From the NCBI GenBank assembly GCA_964567435.1, contig CAZMMQ010000001.1, positions 103,734 to 167,733 of the forward strand: DNA of 64,000 nucleotides, in the 5' to 3' direction. Positions within the stretch are counted from its first letter, which is position 1, and every line of letters begins with the position of its first letter. The notes below the pieces were generated by a model. That model did not search any database. It was not told where the DNA came from and saw only the letters and a list, made by a program, of their open reading frames with translations. Shown here in pieces: positions 1-7,485 of this stretch. The position numbers and the translations under genes were made by a program. The stretch comes from RFSX01 sp964567435. GTDB taxonomy: Bacteria; Bacteroidota; Bacteroidia; Chitinophagales; Saprospiraceae.

Positions 1-783
1 GGTCAATTACATCATCTTCAATCTGAAATTGTAGCTGCAACAACTGATATTCCAATTTATTTTGTACCACACCAAACGGAAGTTGATTCAGGTGAAGTGT
101 TATTTATAGATATTGTAGTTGGAGATAATGCATTTCCCGCTATTGATATGAATGGGCTTGCATTCTCTTTCTTTATTGCACCAGAGCTTATGGATTCCTC
201 TAGTGTAGAATTTAATTTAGCGCAGGATAATTGGATGTCATTCCAGAGTCCTCTTACTGATTTTAGCACAACACCTACTGATGGTCAAGTTGATATTTCT
301 GTTACAAGACTTGGAAATACTGGTGCAGATGGAATTGGAATTATTGGTACTTTAGAATTTATAGTTGAAGACGAAATAATTGGTCTGAGACGTTCAGCAG
401 AAAAGAATAGTTCCCTAATCACTTTGAAAAACATCATCTCAGTAAACAAATTTGGTGAAAGAGTTAGACATCCAGATTACATACAAAGAATTACGATAGA
501 TGGAACAAATCAAGAGATAGTTGATTCTGAAAAAATAACGCTTCAAGACGACATTTCTACTTTCCCGAATCCAACATCTGGATTGCTAAATATTGTGTCA
601 AAAACTTTTTCAATTGACAAAGTTGAAGTCATTAATATACTAGGAGAGAGAATATACCAAGTCAATACACTAAGCAGTGAGATAAAAATTGACTTATCGG
701 ATTATGACTCAGGCTTATACTTCATCAAAATAACCAGTGGAGAAGAGACAACAACCCAACTTGTCAATAGAGTTGAACCTTAA
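1..783 (+). CDS. Secreted cohesin-like protein with T9SS type A sorting domain (5' end missing)
   Basis: The reading frame is open from the first base, so this is the C-terminal 260 codons of a longer gene; the GTG at 97 is only an internal codon. Residues encoded by about 80-400 look like a cohesin-type beta-sandwich: an opening strand with spaced hydrophobics and a closing GIGIIGTLEF strand typical of cohesin ends. The last ~75 residues form a type A sorting domain: FPNPTSG, then a VEVINILGERI strand, then DYDSGLYFIKI and a basic end. That domain directs export across the outer membrane by the type IX system and is normally cleaved or attached to the surface. Binding partner and full length cannot be seen. 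The sorting domain is secure; the cohesin assignment is by pattern only. The gene converges on the response regulator gene, 43 bp away. Confidence 0.85.
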   Translation, partial: GQLHHLQSEIVAATTDIPIYFVPHQTEVDSGEVLFIDIVVGDNAFPAIDMNGLAFSFFIAPELMDSSSVEFNLAQDNWMSFQSPLTDFSTTPTDGQVDISVTRLGNTGADGIGIIGTLEFIVEDEIIGLRRSAEKNSSLITLKNIISVNKFGERVRHPDYIQRITIDGTNQEIVDSEKITLQDDISTFPNPTSGLLNIVSKTFSIDKVEVINILGERIYQVNTLSSEIKIDLSDYDSGLYFIKITSGEETTTQLVNRVEP

Positions 784-826
784 TCCTGTCTCGAGAGTTC
801 TTTGTTTATCTATAACGAGCAAAAAT

Positions 827-1534
827 TCACAACTTATTTTGCTCCACGATTTTCAATAAATCCTCTTTATAATTTTTACCAATAGGAATGTGCTTAGGCT
901 TACCACCTTCCATAATTTCAATGGAATTGCCTACGACTGCTTTTATCTGTTGAATATTCACGATATAAGATCGATGTACTCTCATGAATATATCTGAAGG
1001 TAATTTTACTTCGAGACTCTTCATCGTTTGTAAAGCGATTATTCGACCTTCTGATTTTTTAATAATCACATAATCCTTTAGTCCTTCTACATAAAGGATT
1101 TCTGTGAAATGTACTTTCATTAATTTCTTATCTGCCTTGACAAAGAAGAAATCATCTGCGGAAGTACTCATTGAATCACCCTGCAGGCCTGACTTAACTT
1201 TATTGACTGCTTTTAAGAATCTATCAAAAGCAATAGGCTTCATAAGGTAGTCAACTGCATTTAATTCAAATCCTTCTACAGCATATTCAGCATAAGCAGT
1301 AGTAAAAATTATCTTAGGAGGATTTGTTAAGCTCTTTATCCACTCAATACCAGTCATTTGAGGCATTTGGATATCCAGAAAGATCAAATCTACTTTCTCC
1401 TTCTGTAGTGTATCATTAGCATCAATGGCGTTATCACATTTAGCTACGACCTCCATATCAGATATTTTCTCGATATAGTTTTCGATAATATCGTGTGCAA
1501 GTGGTTCATCGTCAACAATCATTACTTTGAGCAT
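827..1534 (-). CDS. LytTR-family response regulator
   Basis: A 235-residue two-domain response regulator. Residues 1-120 are a receiver domain with the acidic pocket D8/D9, phospho-acceptor D54 in IFLDIQMP, conserved Thr near 79-80 and K99 in the LMKP motif. Residues ~135-235 are a LytTR DNA-binding domain, with FVKADKKLMKV, ILYVEGLKDYV, FMRVHRSYIVN and IPIGKNYKE as typical signatures. It should bind direct repeats in promoters and activate target genes when phosphorylated by its partner. The kinase gene lies immediately upstream on the same strand, 24 bp away, so the two form an operon. No target is evident in the window. Family assignment is very secure; the physiological signal is unknown. 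Confidence 0.95.
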   Translation of the reverse strand: MLKVMIVDDEPLAHDIIENYIEKISDMEVVAKCDNAIDANDTLQKEKVDLIFLDIQMPQMTGIEWIKSLTNPPKIIFTTAYAEYAVEGFELNAVDYLMKPIAFDRFLKAVNKVKSGLQGDSMSTSADDFFFVKADKKLMKVHFTEILYVEGLKDYVIIKKSEGRIIALQTMKSLEVKLPSDIFMRVHRSYIVNIQQIKAVVGNSIEIMEGGKPKHIPIGKNYKEDLLKIVEQNKL

Positions 1535-1558
1535 TTCATCTTTGTTTTGTGATAATAA

Positions 1559-2608
1559 TTAAGTTAGATTTATTTCCAGTGCAACATGATAGAAATCATT
1601 AGCATCATTAATTTCTAGAATGTGCTTGTTAGGATACAAAAGTTTTAATCTTCGTTTGACATTTTCTAATCCTATACCCCCAGACTTACTACCATTAATA
1701 GGCTGCAACACATTTTTTGGCTTAGAATTCTTAATATCCAAGCTCACTGATGCATCATCCAGGGTCAGTTGTGCATTAACATAGCCAGCTTTAATATGAC
1801 TATCCAATCCATGTTTGAAGGAGTTTTCCAAAAACGGAATAAACATTAATGGCGCTATTCTTTGTTGTTGCGGCTTACCTTGAATATCGAAATTAATCTG
1901 AAAGCGTTCTCCTTGTCTTAATTTCTCTAACTCTATGTAATTAATAACATAGTTTATCTCTTTTTCAAGAGATACTTCCTTTTCATTGCTTTCATAAAGC
2001 ATGTATCTCATCATCTCAGATAATCTTAACACAATTTCTGGTGCCAAATCAGATTTTTTAAGTGTGAGTGCATATAGATTATTGAGTGTATTAAAAAAGA
2101 AATGTGGATTAATCTGCGATTTGAGAAACTTGAGTTCGGATTGCAAATTCTGACTTTGAAGTTCCCGTTTCTCATTTTGTAATCCCAACCAATCTGTAGT
2201 CACCTTATATCCAGTAGAGGTCAATCCTACTAGTAAAAGACTGAGAAAAATAATTATTCTGTTATTTAGAATATCAGATACAAATTCAGGATTGTCTTGA
2301 TATAAGATAATGGTTGAAAGTGTTTGGATTGGTGTAACAAGCAATACCAACACTATAATACTTAACACATAGTAAACTAGATTCCGTTTCTGCAGTATGT
2401 TGGGTATGAGGTATAAGATATTTATGTAAACGATTAGGATATAGAAAGATATATCCATCAGCTTATCGATGAGAATAAACCATATAGGGTATTCAGTCTT
2501 ATCAATGAGTACCATAAAAAAGTAGAACATAACCCAAAAGCTAAAGTGGAAAAATCCCTTGCTTTTGAGGAGGTCCTCCCTGAAATCCTTATAGTCTACC
2601 CAGTTCAC
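1559..2608 (-). CDS. LytS/YehU-type membrane sensor histidine kinase
   Basis: A 349-residue inner-membrane kinase. About four hydrophobic segments lie in residues ~20-135 (roughly 22-35, 42-68, 78-103 and 117-134), with no large extracytoplasmic sensor domain. Next comes a short coiled region and the His_kinase (PF06580) box QINPHFFFNTLNNLY, with phospho-accepting H169. The C-terminal third is an ATPase domain with MFIPFLENSFKHG (N box) and GGIGLENVKRRL (G box). This arrangement is the standard partner of LytTR regulators in Bacteroidota. The stimulus probably acts through the membrane segments, but nothing in the sequence identifies it. It is first in a two-gene operon with the response regulator. 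Confidence 0.94.
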   Translation of the reverse strand: MNWVDYKDFREDLLKSKGFFHFSFWVMFYFFMVLIDKTEYPIWFILIDKLMDISFYILIVYINILYLIPNILQKRNLVYYVLSIIVLVLLVTPIQTLSTIILYQDNPEFVSDILNNRIIIFLSLLLVGLTSTGYKVTTDWLGLQNEKRELQSQNLQSELKFLKSQINPHFFFNTLNNLYALTLKKSDLAPEIVLRLSEMMRYMLYESNEKEVSLEKEINYVINYIELEKLRQGERFQINFDIQGKPQQQRIAPLMFIPFLENSFKHGLDSHIKAGYVNAQLTLDDASVSLDIKNSKPKNVLQPINGSKSGGIGLENVKRRLKLLYPNKHILEINDANDFYHVALEINLT

Positions 2609-2779
2609 AGTAGAAAGTTGTTACAATTTTTTCGAATGAGAATACATGTTTAGACAAAATAGGGCAAAAATCCGACTTCCAACAAATAAGTATAATGGCT
2701 TAATTCAAACAGATTTTCTCGGAACTTAATCATAAGTTCGCAGTTTATTATCGAAGGATTATTCAATTAAAGTGATTTA

Positions 2780-3364
2780 ATGGGCTACAAGAAGACAGAA
2801 TCTTATGACGAATCCATCACAAAAAATCTCAAAGAAAGCTTTGCTCAAATACTCTTAGGAGTTGGTGAGGATGTAAAAAGAGAAGGTATCGTCAAAACGC
2901 CTGAAAGAGCGGCTAAAGCAATCCAATTTCTGACTCAGGGTTATGACATGGACCCTAAGAAGATACTTAAAGGTGCTATGTTTAAGGAAGAGTATAACAA
3001 TATGGTACTAGTCAAAGACATAGAGCTATATTCATTATGCGAACACCATATGCTACCATTTTTTGGCAAAGTGCATGTTGCCTACATACCAAATGGATAT
3101 ATCGTGGGTCTTAGTAAGATTCCAAGAGTCGTAGACGTCTTTGCCAGACGTTTGCAAGTGCAGGAGCGATTAACCAATGAGATTATGCATGCTATTCAAG
3201 ATGCACTAAATGCGCAGGGAGTAGCAGTCGTTATCGAGGCATCTCATATGTGCATGATGATGAGAGGCGTTGAAAAGCAAAACTCTATGACAACAACTTC
3301 TGCATTTACGGGGGTATTTAAACAGGCTGAAACTAGAAATGAATTTCTAAGGTTGATCAACTAA
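2780..3364 (+). CDS. folE: GTP cyclohydrolase I
   Basis: Catalyses conversion of GTP to 7,8-dihydroneopterin triphosphate, the first step of tetrahydrofolate (and other pterin) synthesis, as a cytoplasmic homodecamer. The 194-residue length is normal. Zinc ligands are visible: C87 and H90 in LCEHHMLPF, and C158 in ASHMCMMMRG. The substrate-loop signature GLSKIPRVVDVFARRLQVQE is complete. The start at 2780 gives the usual charged N-terminal helix. It is followed after 56 bp by fabD, with a hairpin between them (3368-3395) that may partly separate transcription. No defect is seen. Confidence 0.97.
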   Translation: MGYKKTESYDESITKNLKESFAQILLGVGEDVKREGIVKTPERAAKAIQFLTQGYDMDPKKILKGAMFKEEYNNMVLVKDIELYSLCEHHMLPFFGKVHVAYIPNGYIVGLSKIPRVVDVFARRLQVQERLTNEIMHAIQDALNAQGVAVVIEASHMCMMMRGVEKQNSMTTTSAFTGVFKQAETRNEFLRLIN

Positions 3365-3367
3365 TAA

Positions 3368-3395
3368 GACGTCAAGCCATATTACCTTTGACGTC
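3368..3395 (+). terminator. Possible weak intrinsic terminator after folE
   Basis: Arms GACGTCAA (3368-3375) and TTGACGTC (3388-3395) are exact reverse complements, giving an 8-bp stem with a 12-nt loop. It is followed only by CTTTATAAAAAA, not a strong T run. It lies wholly between folE and fabD. It could attenuate read-through or stabilise the folE mRNA end. Confidence 0.4.
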
Positions 3396-3419
3396 CTTTA
3401 TAAAAAATAAAAGAAAAGT

Positions 3420-4289
3420 ATGGCAGTATTCTTATTTCCAGGACAAGGATCGCAATCAGAGGGCATGGGCAAAGAACTATATGATAGTTCTGCTGAAGCA
3501 AAAGCCTTATTTGAGCAAGCGGACTCAATATTGGGTTTTCCATTATCTGACATAATGTTTAATGGGAGTAAAGAAGATTTGCTCAAAACACGAGTGACTC
3601 AGCCTGCTGTCTGTCTTAATGCATTTGTAAGATATAAGATAACAGATGAGATTAAGCCAAGTGCCGTTGCAGGGCACAGTCTAGGCGAACTTACAGCATT
3701 AATGGCCAATGACTGCTTGACCTTTGAAGATGGCCTTAAGTTGGTGTCCCTCAGGGCTGAAGCTATGCAAGAGGCTTGTGACTTAACAGAAGGCACAATG
3801 GCAGCTATACTAGGATTAGAAGATGATGTTATATCAGATATATGTTCCCAATCAAATGAGACTGTTGTCGCCGCAAATTTTAATTGTCCTGGTCAGGTCG
3901 TGATATCTGGTACTCCAAATGGCGTCAATACAGTCATGGAACAGGCGAAAGAAAAAGGAGCCAGGAGAGCAATTTTGCTACCAGTCAATGGGGCATTTCA
4001 TTCTCCACTCATGCAATCTGCTCAAGCTGCGCTCTCTGAAGCCATTGAACAAACGACATTCAAGAACCCTACTAGTCCCATTTACCAAAATGTAAGTGCT
4101 CAAGCAGAATCGGACCCTGATCGCATTAAGAGCAATCTTATAGAGCAACTTACAAATAGTGTCAAATGGACTCATAGCATGCGACAAATGATAGCAGATG
4201 GTGAAACTGAATTTGTGGAATTTGGCGCTAGGGTCCTCAGTGGATTTCTAAGAAAAGTAGATAGATCACTCACTGTAAATCAATTTTAG
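3420..4289 (+). CDS. fabD: Malonyl-CoA:acyl carrier protein transacylase
   Basis: Loads malonyl units from CoA onto acyl carrier protein for fatty-acid elongation in the cytoplasm. The 289-residue length fits FabD. The oxyanion-hole motif FPGQGSQ lies at residues 6-12, the nucleophile is S87 in AGHSLGE, and the catalytic His is H194 in NGAFHSPLM. The QPAV motif before the nucleophile is also present. The ATG at 3420 places FPGQGSQ at its usual position. It is followed after only 7 bp by the YqgE gene and then an ABC-F gene, so these three probably share a transcript. Other fab genes are not in the window. Confidence 0.96.
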   Translation: MAVFLFPGQGSQSEGMGKELYDSSAEAKALFEQADSILGFPLSDIMFNGSKEDLLKTRVTQPAVCLNAFVRYKITDEIKPSAVAGHSLGELTALMANDCLTFEDGLKLVSLRAEAMQEACDLTEGTMAAILGLEDDVISDICSQSNETVVAANFNCPGQVVISGTPNGVNTVMEQAKEKGARRAILLPVNGAFHSPLMQSAQAALSEAIEQTTFKNPTSPIYQNVSAQAESDPDRIKSNLIEQLTNSVKWTHSMRQMIADGETEFVEFGARVLSGFLRKVDRSLTVNQF

Positions 4290-4296
4290 AGTAAAA

Positions 4297-4851
4297 ATGG
4301 CTAAAGTAAAAGCAGGTGATATTCTCATTGCACAACCATTTATGGATGATGACAACTTCAAAAGGACAGTTATCGGAATTGCAGATCATGGTAAGGAGGG
4401 AAGTGTAGGATTTATCCAGAATAAGCCAATTAAAATTACGCTTAACGAGCTGATCCCTACTGTCGATACAGAGGGTGATTTTAAAGTGTTATTTGGAGGT
4501 CCAGTGGCCACTGACACTATTCATTATGTCCACAATGTTGGGGATATCTTAGATGAGAGCATCAAAGTAAAAAACAGTATTTACTGGGGTGGGAATTTCG
4601 AAAAATTGATCTTTCTAATTAATAGTGGTTTGGTTACAGATAAAAACATTCGATTCTACATAGGATATAGCGGATGGTCTAAAGGACAATTAGAAGCAGA
4701 GTTGGAAGGTGGCAGCTGGATTGTGTCAGAATGGTACGCCAATTATACTTTCCAAATTAAGAATGATGAATTATGGGAAATAGCATTAGCCCACAAAGGA
4801 GACAATTTTAGTATCATTGCTAAGATTCCTAATTCGCCTAATAATAACTAA
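4297..4851 (+). CDS. YqgE/AlgH family protein
   Basis: A 184-residue protein of the YqgE/AlgH (DUF179) family, whose molecular function remains poorly defined. Family signatures seen are GDILIAQPFMDD near the start, the strand-turn SVGFIQNKP, FGGPVATD, and a late GYSGWSKGQLEAEL segment followed by W-rich SW. There is no signal peptide or membrane segment, so it is cytoplasmic. It sits between fabD (7 bp upstream) and an ABC-F ATPase whose preferred start lies 1 bp after its stop codon, which implies translational coupling. The family call is secure; the role is open. Confidence 0.93.
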   Translation: MAKVKAGDILIAQPFMDDDNFKRTVIGIADHGKEGSVGFIQNKPIKITLNELIPTVDTEGDFKVLFGGPVATDTIHYVHNVGDILDESIKVKNSIYWGGNFEKLIFLINSGLVTDKNIRFYIGYSGWSKGQLEAELEGGSWIVSEWYANYTFQIKNDELWEIALAHKGDNFSIIAKIPNSPNNN

Positions 4852-4852
4852 T

Positions 4853-6757
4853 TTGTATTCCTTCTCACATATCACCCATTACTTTGGCGATTTTCAAATT
4901 TTCAATAAAGTCTCATTTGTTGTAAGTCCTGGTGATAAAGTTGCCCTTGTTGGCAAGAATGGAGCAGGCAAGACAACACTTTTCAAAATTATAACTAAGG
5001 AAATGTCTTCTGATGAAGGGGATATTGCTATACCAAAAGATACCAAGATTGGCTATTTGTCCCAGCATCTCGATTTCGATGAAGACAAAACTATTCAAGG
5101 GGCCTGTCTTGAATGTTTTAAAGAGTACTTCGAATTAGAGCAACAAATTTCAGAAATCAATGATAAGTTGCAAACGCAACAAGAAGAATCCGAAGTCAAT
5201 AAGTTATTGGAGGATCTAGACAGATTGACTATGAAGCAGTCTGCATTGAACGTCAATAATCCATATGCAGACACTGCAAAGATTCTAAAAGGGTTTGGGT
5301 TTAAGGAAAGTCAACTTGATGAGAAAATTTCTACCTTATCTGGTGGTTGGAAGATGAGAGTTCAAATGTCAAAACTCCTATTGCAAAAACCGGATTTGCT
5401 CTTGCTAGATGAGCCGGACAATCACTTAGACATAGAAGCCTTGATTTGGTTTGAGAAGTATCTAAAAAATTACCCAGGAGCTATTTTGTTTATATCACAC
5501 GACACAGACTTCATGTCTAATGTGGCAACCAGAATTCTTGAGCTTGCCAATAAAGAGGTTTTCGACTTCAAGGGTAGTTACAAAAGATTTTTGGATGGCA
5601 AAGCCTTAAGAAAAGAAAAGGAACTCCAAGCCTATACCAATCAGCAAAAAGTCATCAAGGAAAAAGAACGAACCATTACCAGATTTATGGCTAAGGCAAC
5701 AAAGACAAAGATGGCCCAATCCATGAAGAAGCAATTGGATAAGATGGAGAGATTAGAATTGAGTGAAGACGATATCACTAATATTCAAATCGCTTTTCCA
5801 GTTGTACACAAACCAGGAAAGATTGTCGCTACAGTAGATAATGCTGTCAAGTCATATGGAGATTTATTAGTGTTAGATAAAGTCTCTTTGGAGATAGAGA
5901 GAGGGCAGAAAGTGGCCTTCGTGGGTCAGAATGGTCAAGGAAAGTCTACCTTAGTTAAAATGATAGCAGGCCAATTGACTTATAACTCAGGAAAAGTCAA
6001 TGTCGGACACAATGTAATCGTCAGTTATTTTGCACAAGATCAAGCTGAAAAACTAGATCCTAAATTAACTGTATTAGAGACTATTGAAGATAATGCAGAT
6101 CCTGATCTTCAAACACGTTGTAGACATATTCTTGGTGCCTTTGCATTTTCAGGCGAAGAAGTGGATAAGAAAGTATCAGTGTTGAGTGGGGGAGAAAGGT
6201 CTAGATTATCCATGGCATGTTTGGTATCCCAAAAGTCAAACTTCTTAATATTGGATGAGCCGACTAATCACTTGGATATTCATGCCAAGTCGATTCTAAA
6301 AAAAGCCATCCAAGAATATCCAGGCACCCTGATCATAGTATCACATGATAGAGAAATTCTCAGAGGGACTGTTGATGTGACATATGAATTTCGTGATAAG
6401 AAAATAATACAACATCTAGGCGACTTGGATTATGTGCTAGAGAGAAGAAAAATGGAAAATGTAAGAGCCTTTTCTGTGGATAACAAAAAAGCGTCTGCTA
6501 ATTCTAATTCAAAAAAATCGAAGAACAACTTAAGTTATGAAGAACGGAAAAAGATTAACAGAAACATCAGTCGTGTTGAGAAGAAAATAGATGCTCATGA
6601 AAAAGAAAAAAACGATATTCATCAGAAACTACTAGAACCTGAATTTTACAAATCTGATGAAGGTGCCAAATCCGTTAAGAGATTATCTGAACTTGATAGT
6701 GAATTGGAAAAATTGTCTGAAGAATGGGATACTTGGGTTACCAAACTAGACGACTAG
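4853..6757 (+). CDS. ABC-F family ATP-binding protein (Uup-like)
   Basis: A soluble protein with two ABC ATPase domains and no membrane domain; such ABC-F proteins act on the ribosome, often at the E site. Domain 1 has Walker A GKNGAGKTT, signature LSGGWKMR and Walker B LLLLDEPDNHLD. The linker after it is charged and helical. Domain 2 has GQNGQGKST, LSGGERSRL and LILDEPTNHLD. The last ~90 residues are a Lys/Glu-rich coiled coil. I chose the TTG at 4853 (634 residues), 1 bp after the preceding stop, because homologous N-termini begin just before the first strand; a TTG at 4817 would add 12 residues overlapping yqgE. Domain 1 has PDNHLD where PTNHLD is usual. The exact subfamily cannot be fixed by eye. 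Confidence 0.92.
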   Translation: MYSFSHITHYFGDFQIFNKVSFVVSPGDKVALVGKNGAGKTTLFKIITKEMSSDEGDIAIPKDTKIGYLSQHLDFDEDKTIQGACLECFKEYFELEQQISEINDKLQTQQEESEVNKLLEDLDRLTMKQSALNVNNPYADTAKILKGFGFKESQLDEKISTLSGGWKMRVQMSKLLLQKPDLLLLDEPDNHLDIEALIWFEKYLKNYPGAILFISHDTDFMSNVATRILELANKEVFDFKGSYKRFLDGKALRKEKELQAYTNQQKVIKEKERTITRFMAKATKTKMAQSMKKQLDKMERLELSEDDITNIQIAFPVVHKPGKIVATVDNAVKSYGDLLVLDKVSLEIERGQKVAFVGQNGQGKSTLVKMIAGQLTYNSGKVNVGHNVIVSYFAQDQAEKLDPKLTVLETIEDNADPDLQTRCRHILGAFAFSGEEVDKKVSVLSGGERSRLSMACLVSQKSNFLILDEPTNHLDIHAKSILKKAIQEYPGTLIIVSHDREILRGTVDVTYEFRDKKIIQHLGDLDYVLERRKMENVRAFSVDNKKASANSNSKKSKNNLSYEERKKINRNISRVEKKIDAHEKEKNDIHQKLLEPEFYKSDEGAKSVKRLSELDSELEKLSEEWDTWVTKLDD

Positions 6758-6762
6758 GTCTG

Positions 6763-7485
6763 TTATTGATTATTCAATTTTGATAGTTGGTGTATGACTG
6801 CTTTCATATCTTTAGGCAAAGGCGATTCAAATTCAATCTCTTCTTTTGAAATAGGATGATTTAGCTTAAGTGCTGTGGCATGCAAGCCGACTCGACTTAA
6901 CAAAGGACGTTCTTCCTCTGTATTTTTAAGATGCATACGTCTTTTTATGCTTGATAAATAGAATGGTTCTCCATCTCCGTACAATTTATCACACATAACT
7001 GGACAACCTACCGCTTGCATGTGTACCCTAATTTGATGTTGCCTACCAGATAATAATTTGACTTCTAAAAACGAATAACGATTAAAACTCTCCAAGACTC
7101 TATACTTAGTCAATGCTTCTTTTCCATCTTCACTTACAATCATACCTTTACCTCGTTTCGGAGCAATGGGTAAATTGATTAATCCTACTTCCTCTACAGG
7201 CAACCCATGCACAAGAACCTTGTAACGTTTATCTAAGTTACGGTTTTCAAAATCTAATGACAATGCCTTATGTGCCTCCTCTGTCTTTGTAAAAAGTATC
7301 AGACCGCTAGTCTCTTTGTCTAATCTATGATTGACAAATACTTTATCTCTCTTAATCGATAAGGTAGATAATAATGAAGGAATAGTCTTATCATATCTAT
7401 CTGGTATCGTCAGGTAACGAGCAGGTTTATCTACCACAATTAGATAATCATCTTCAAATATTATTTCCCACCTAGTTCTCTTCAT
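6763..7485 (-). CDS. RluA-family RNA pseudouridine synthase
   Basis: Converts specific uridines in rRNA or tRNA to pseudouridine. At 240 residues it is the short form without an N-terminal S4 RNA-binding domain. The catalytic Asp is D56 within NHRLDKETSGLILF. Other family marks are the opening FEDDYLIVVDKPA, the Lys/Arg-rich KRYKVLVHG strand, and the GRQHQIRVHMQAVGCPV segment. The target base cannot be predicted. Its start overlaps the end of the upstream RibF-glycosyltransferase gene by 14 bp on the same strand, so it is translationally coupled to it. It converges with the ABC-F gene, with 5 bp between stops. Confidence 0.94.
   Translation of the reverse strand: MKRTRWEIIFEDDYLIVVDKPARYLTIPDRYDKTIPSLLSTLSIKRDKVFVNHRLDKETSGLILFTKTEEAHKALSLDFENRNLDKRYKVLVHGLPVEEVGLINLPIAPKRGKGMIVSEDGKEALTKYRVLESFNRYSFLEVKLLSGRQHQIRVHMQAVGCPVMCDKLYGDGEPFYLSSIKRRMHLKNTEEERPLLSRVGLHATALKLNHPISKEEIEFESPLPKDMKAVIHQLSKLNNQ

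Noticed and set aside
827..2608. Regulatory link between the LytTR system and folE
   Set aside because: They are divergent neighbours, but no LytTR direct-repeat site is recognisable before folE, and the pairing looks incidental.
3978..4187. Small minus-strand ORF inside fabD
   Set aside because: Shadow of the fabD frame, with no distinct features.
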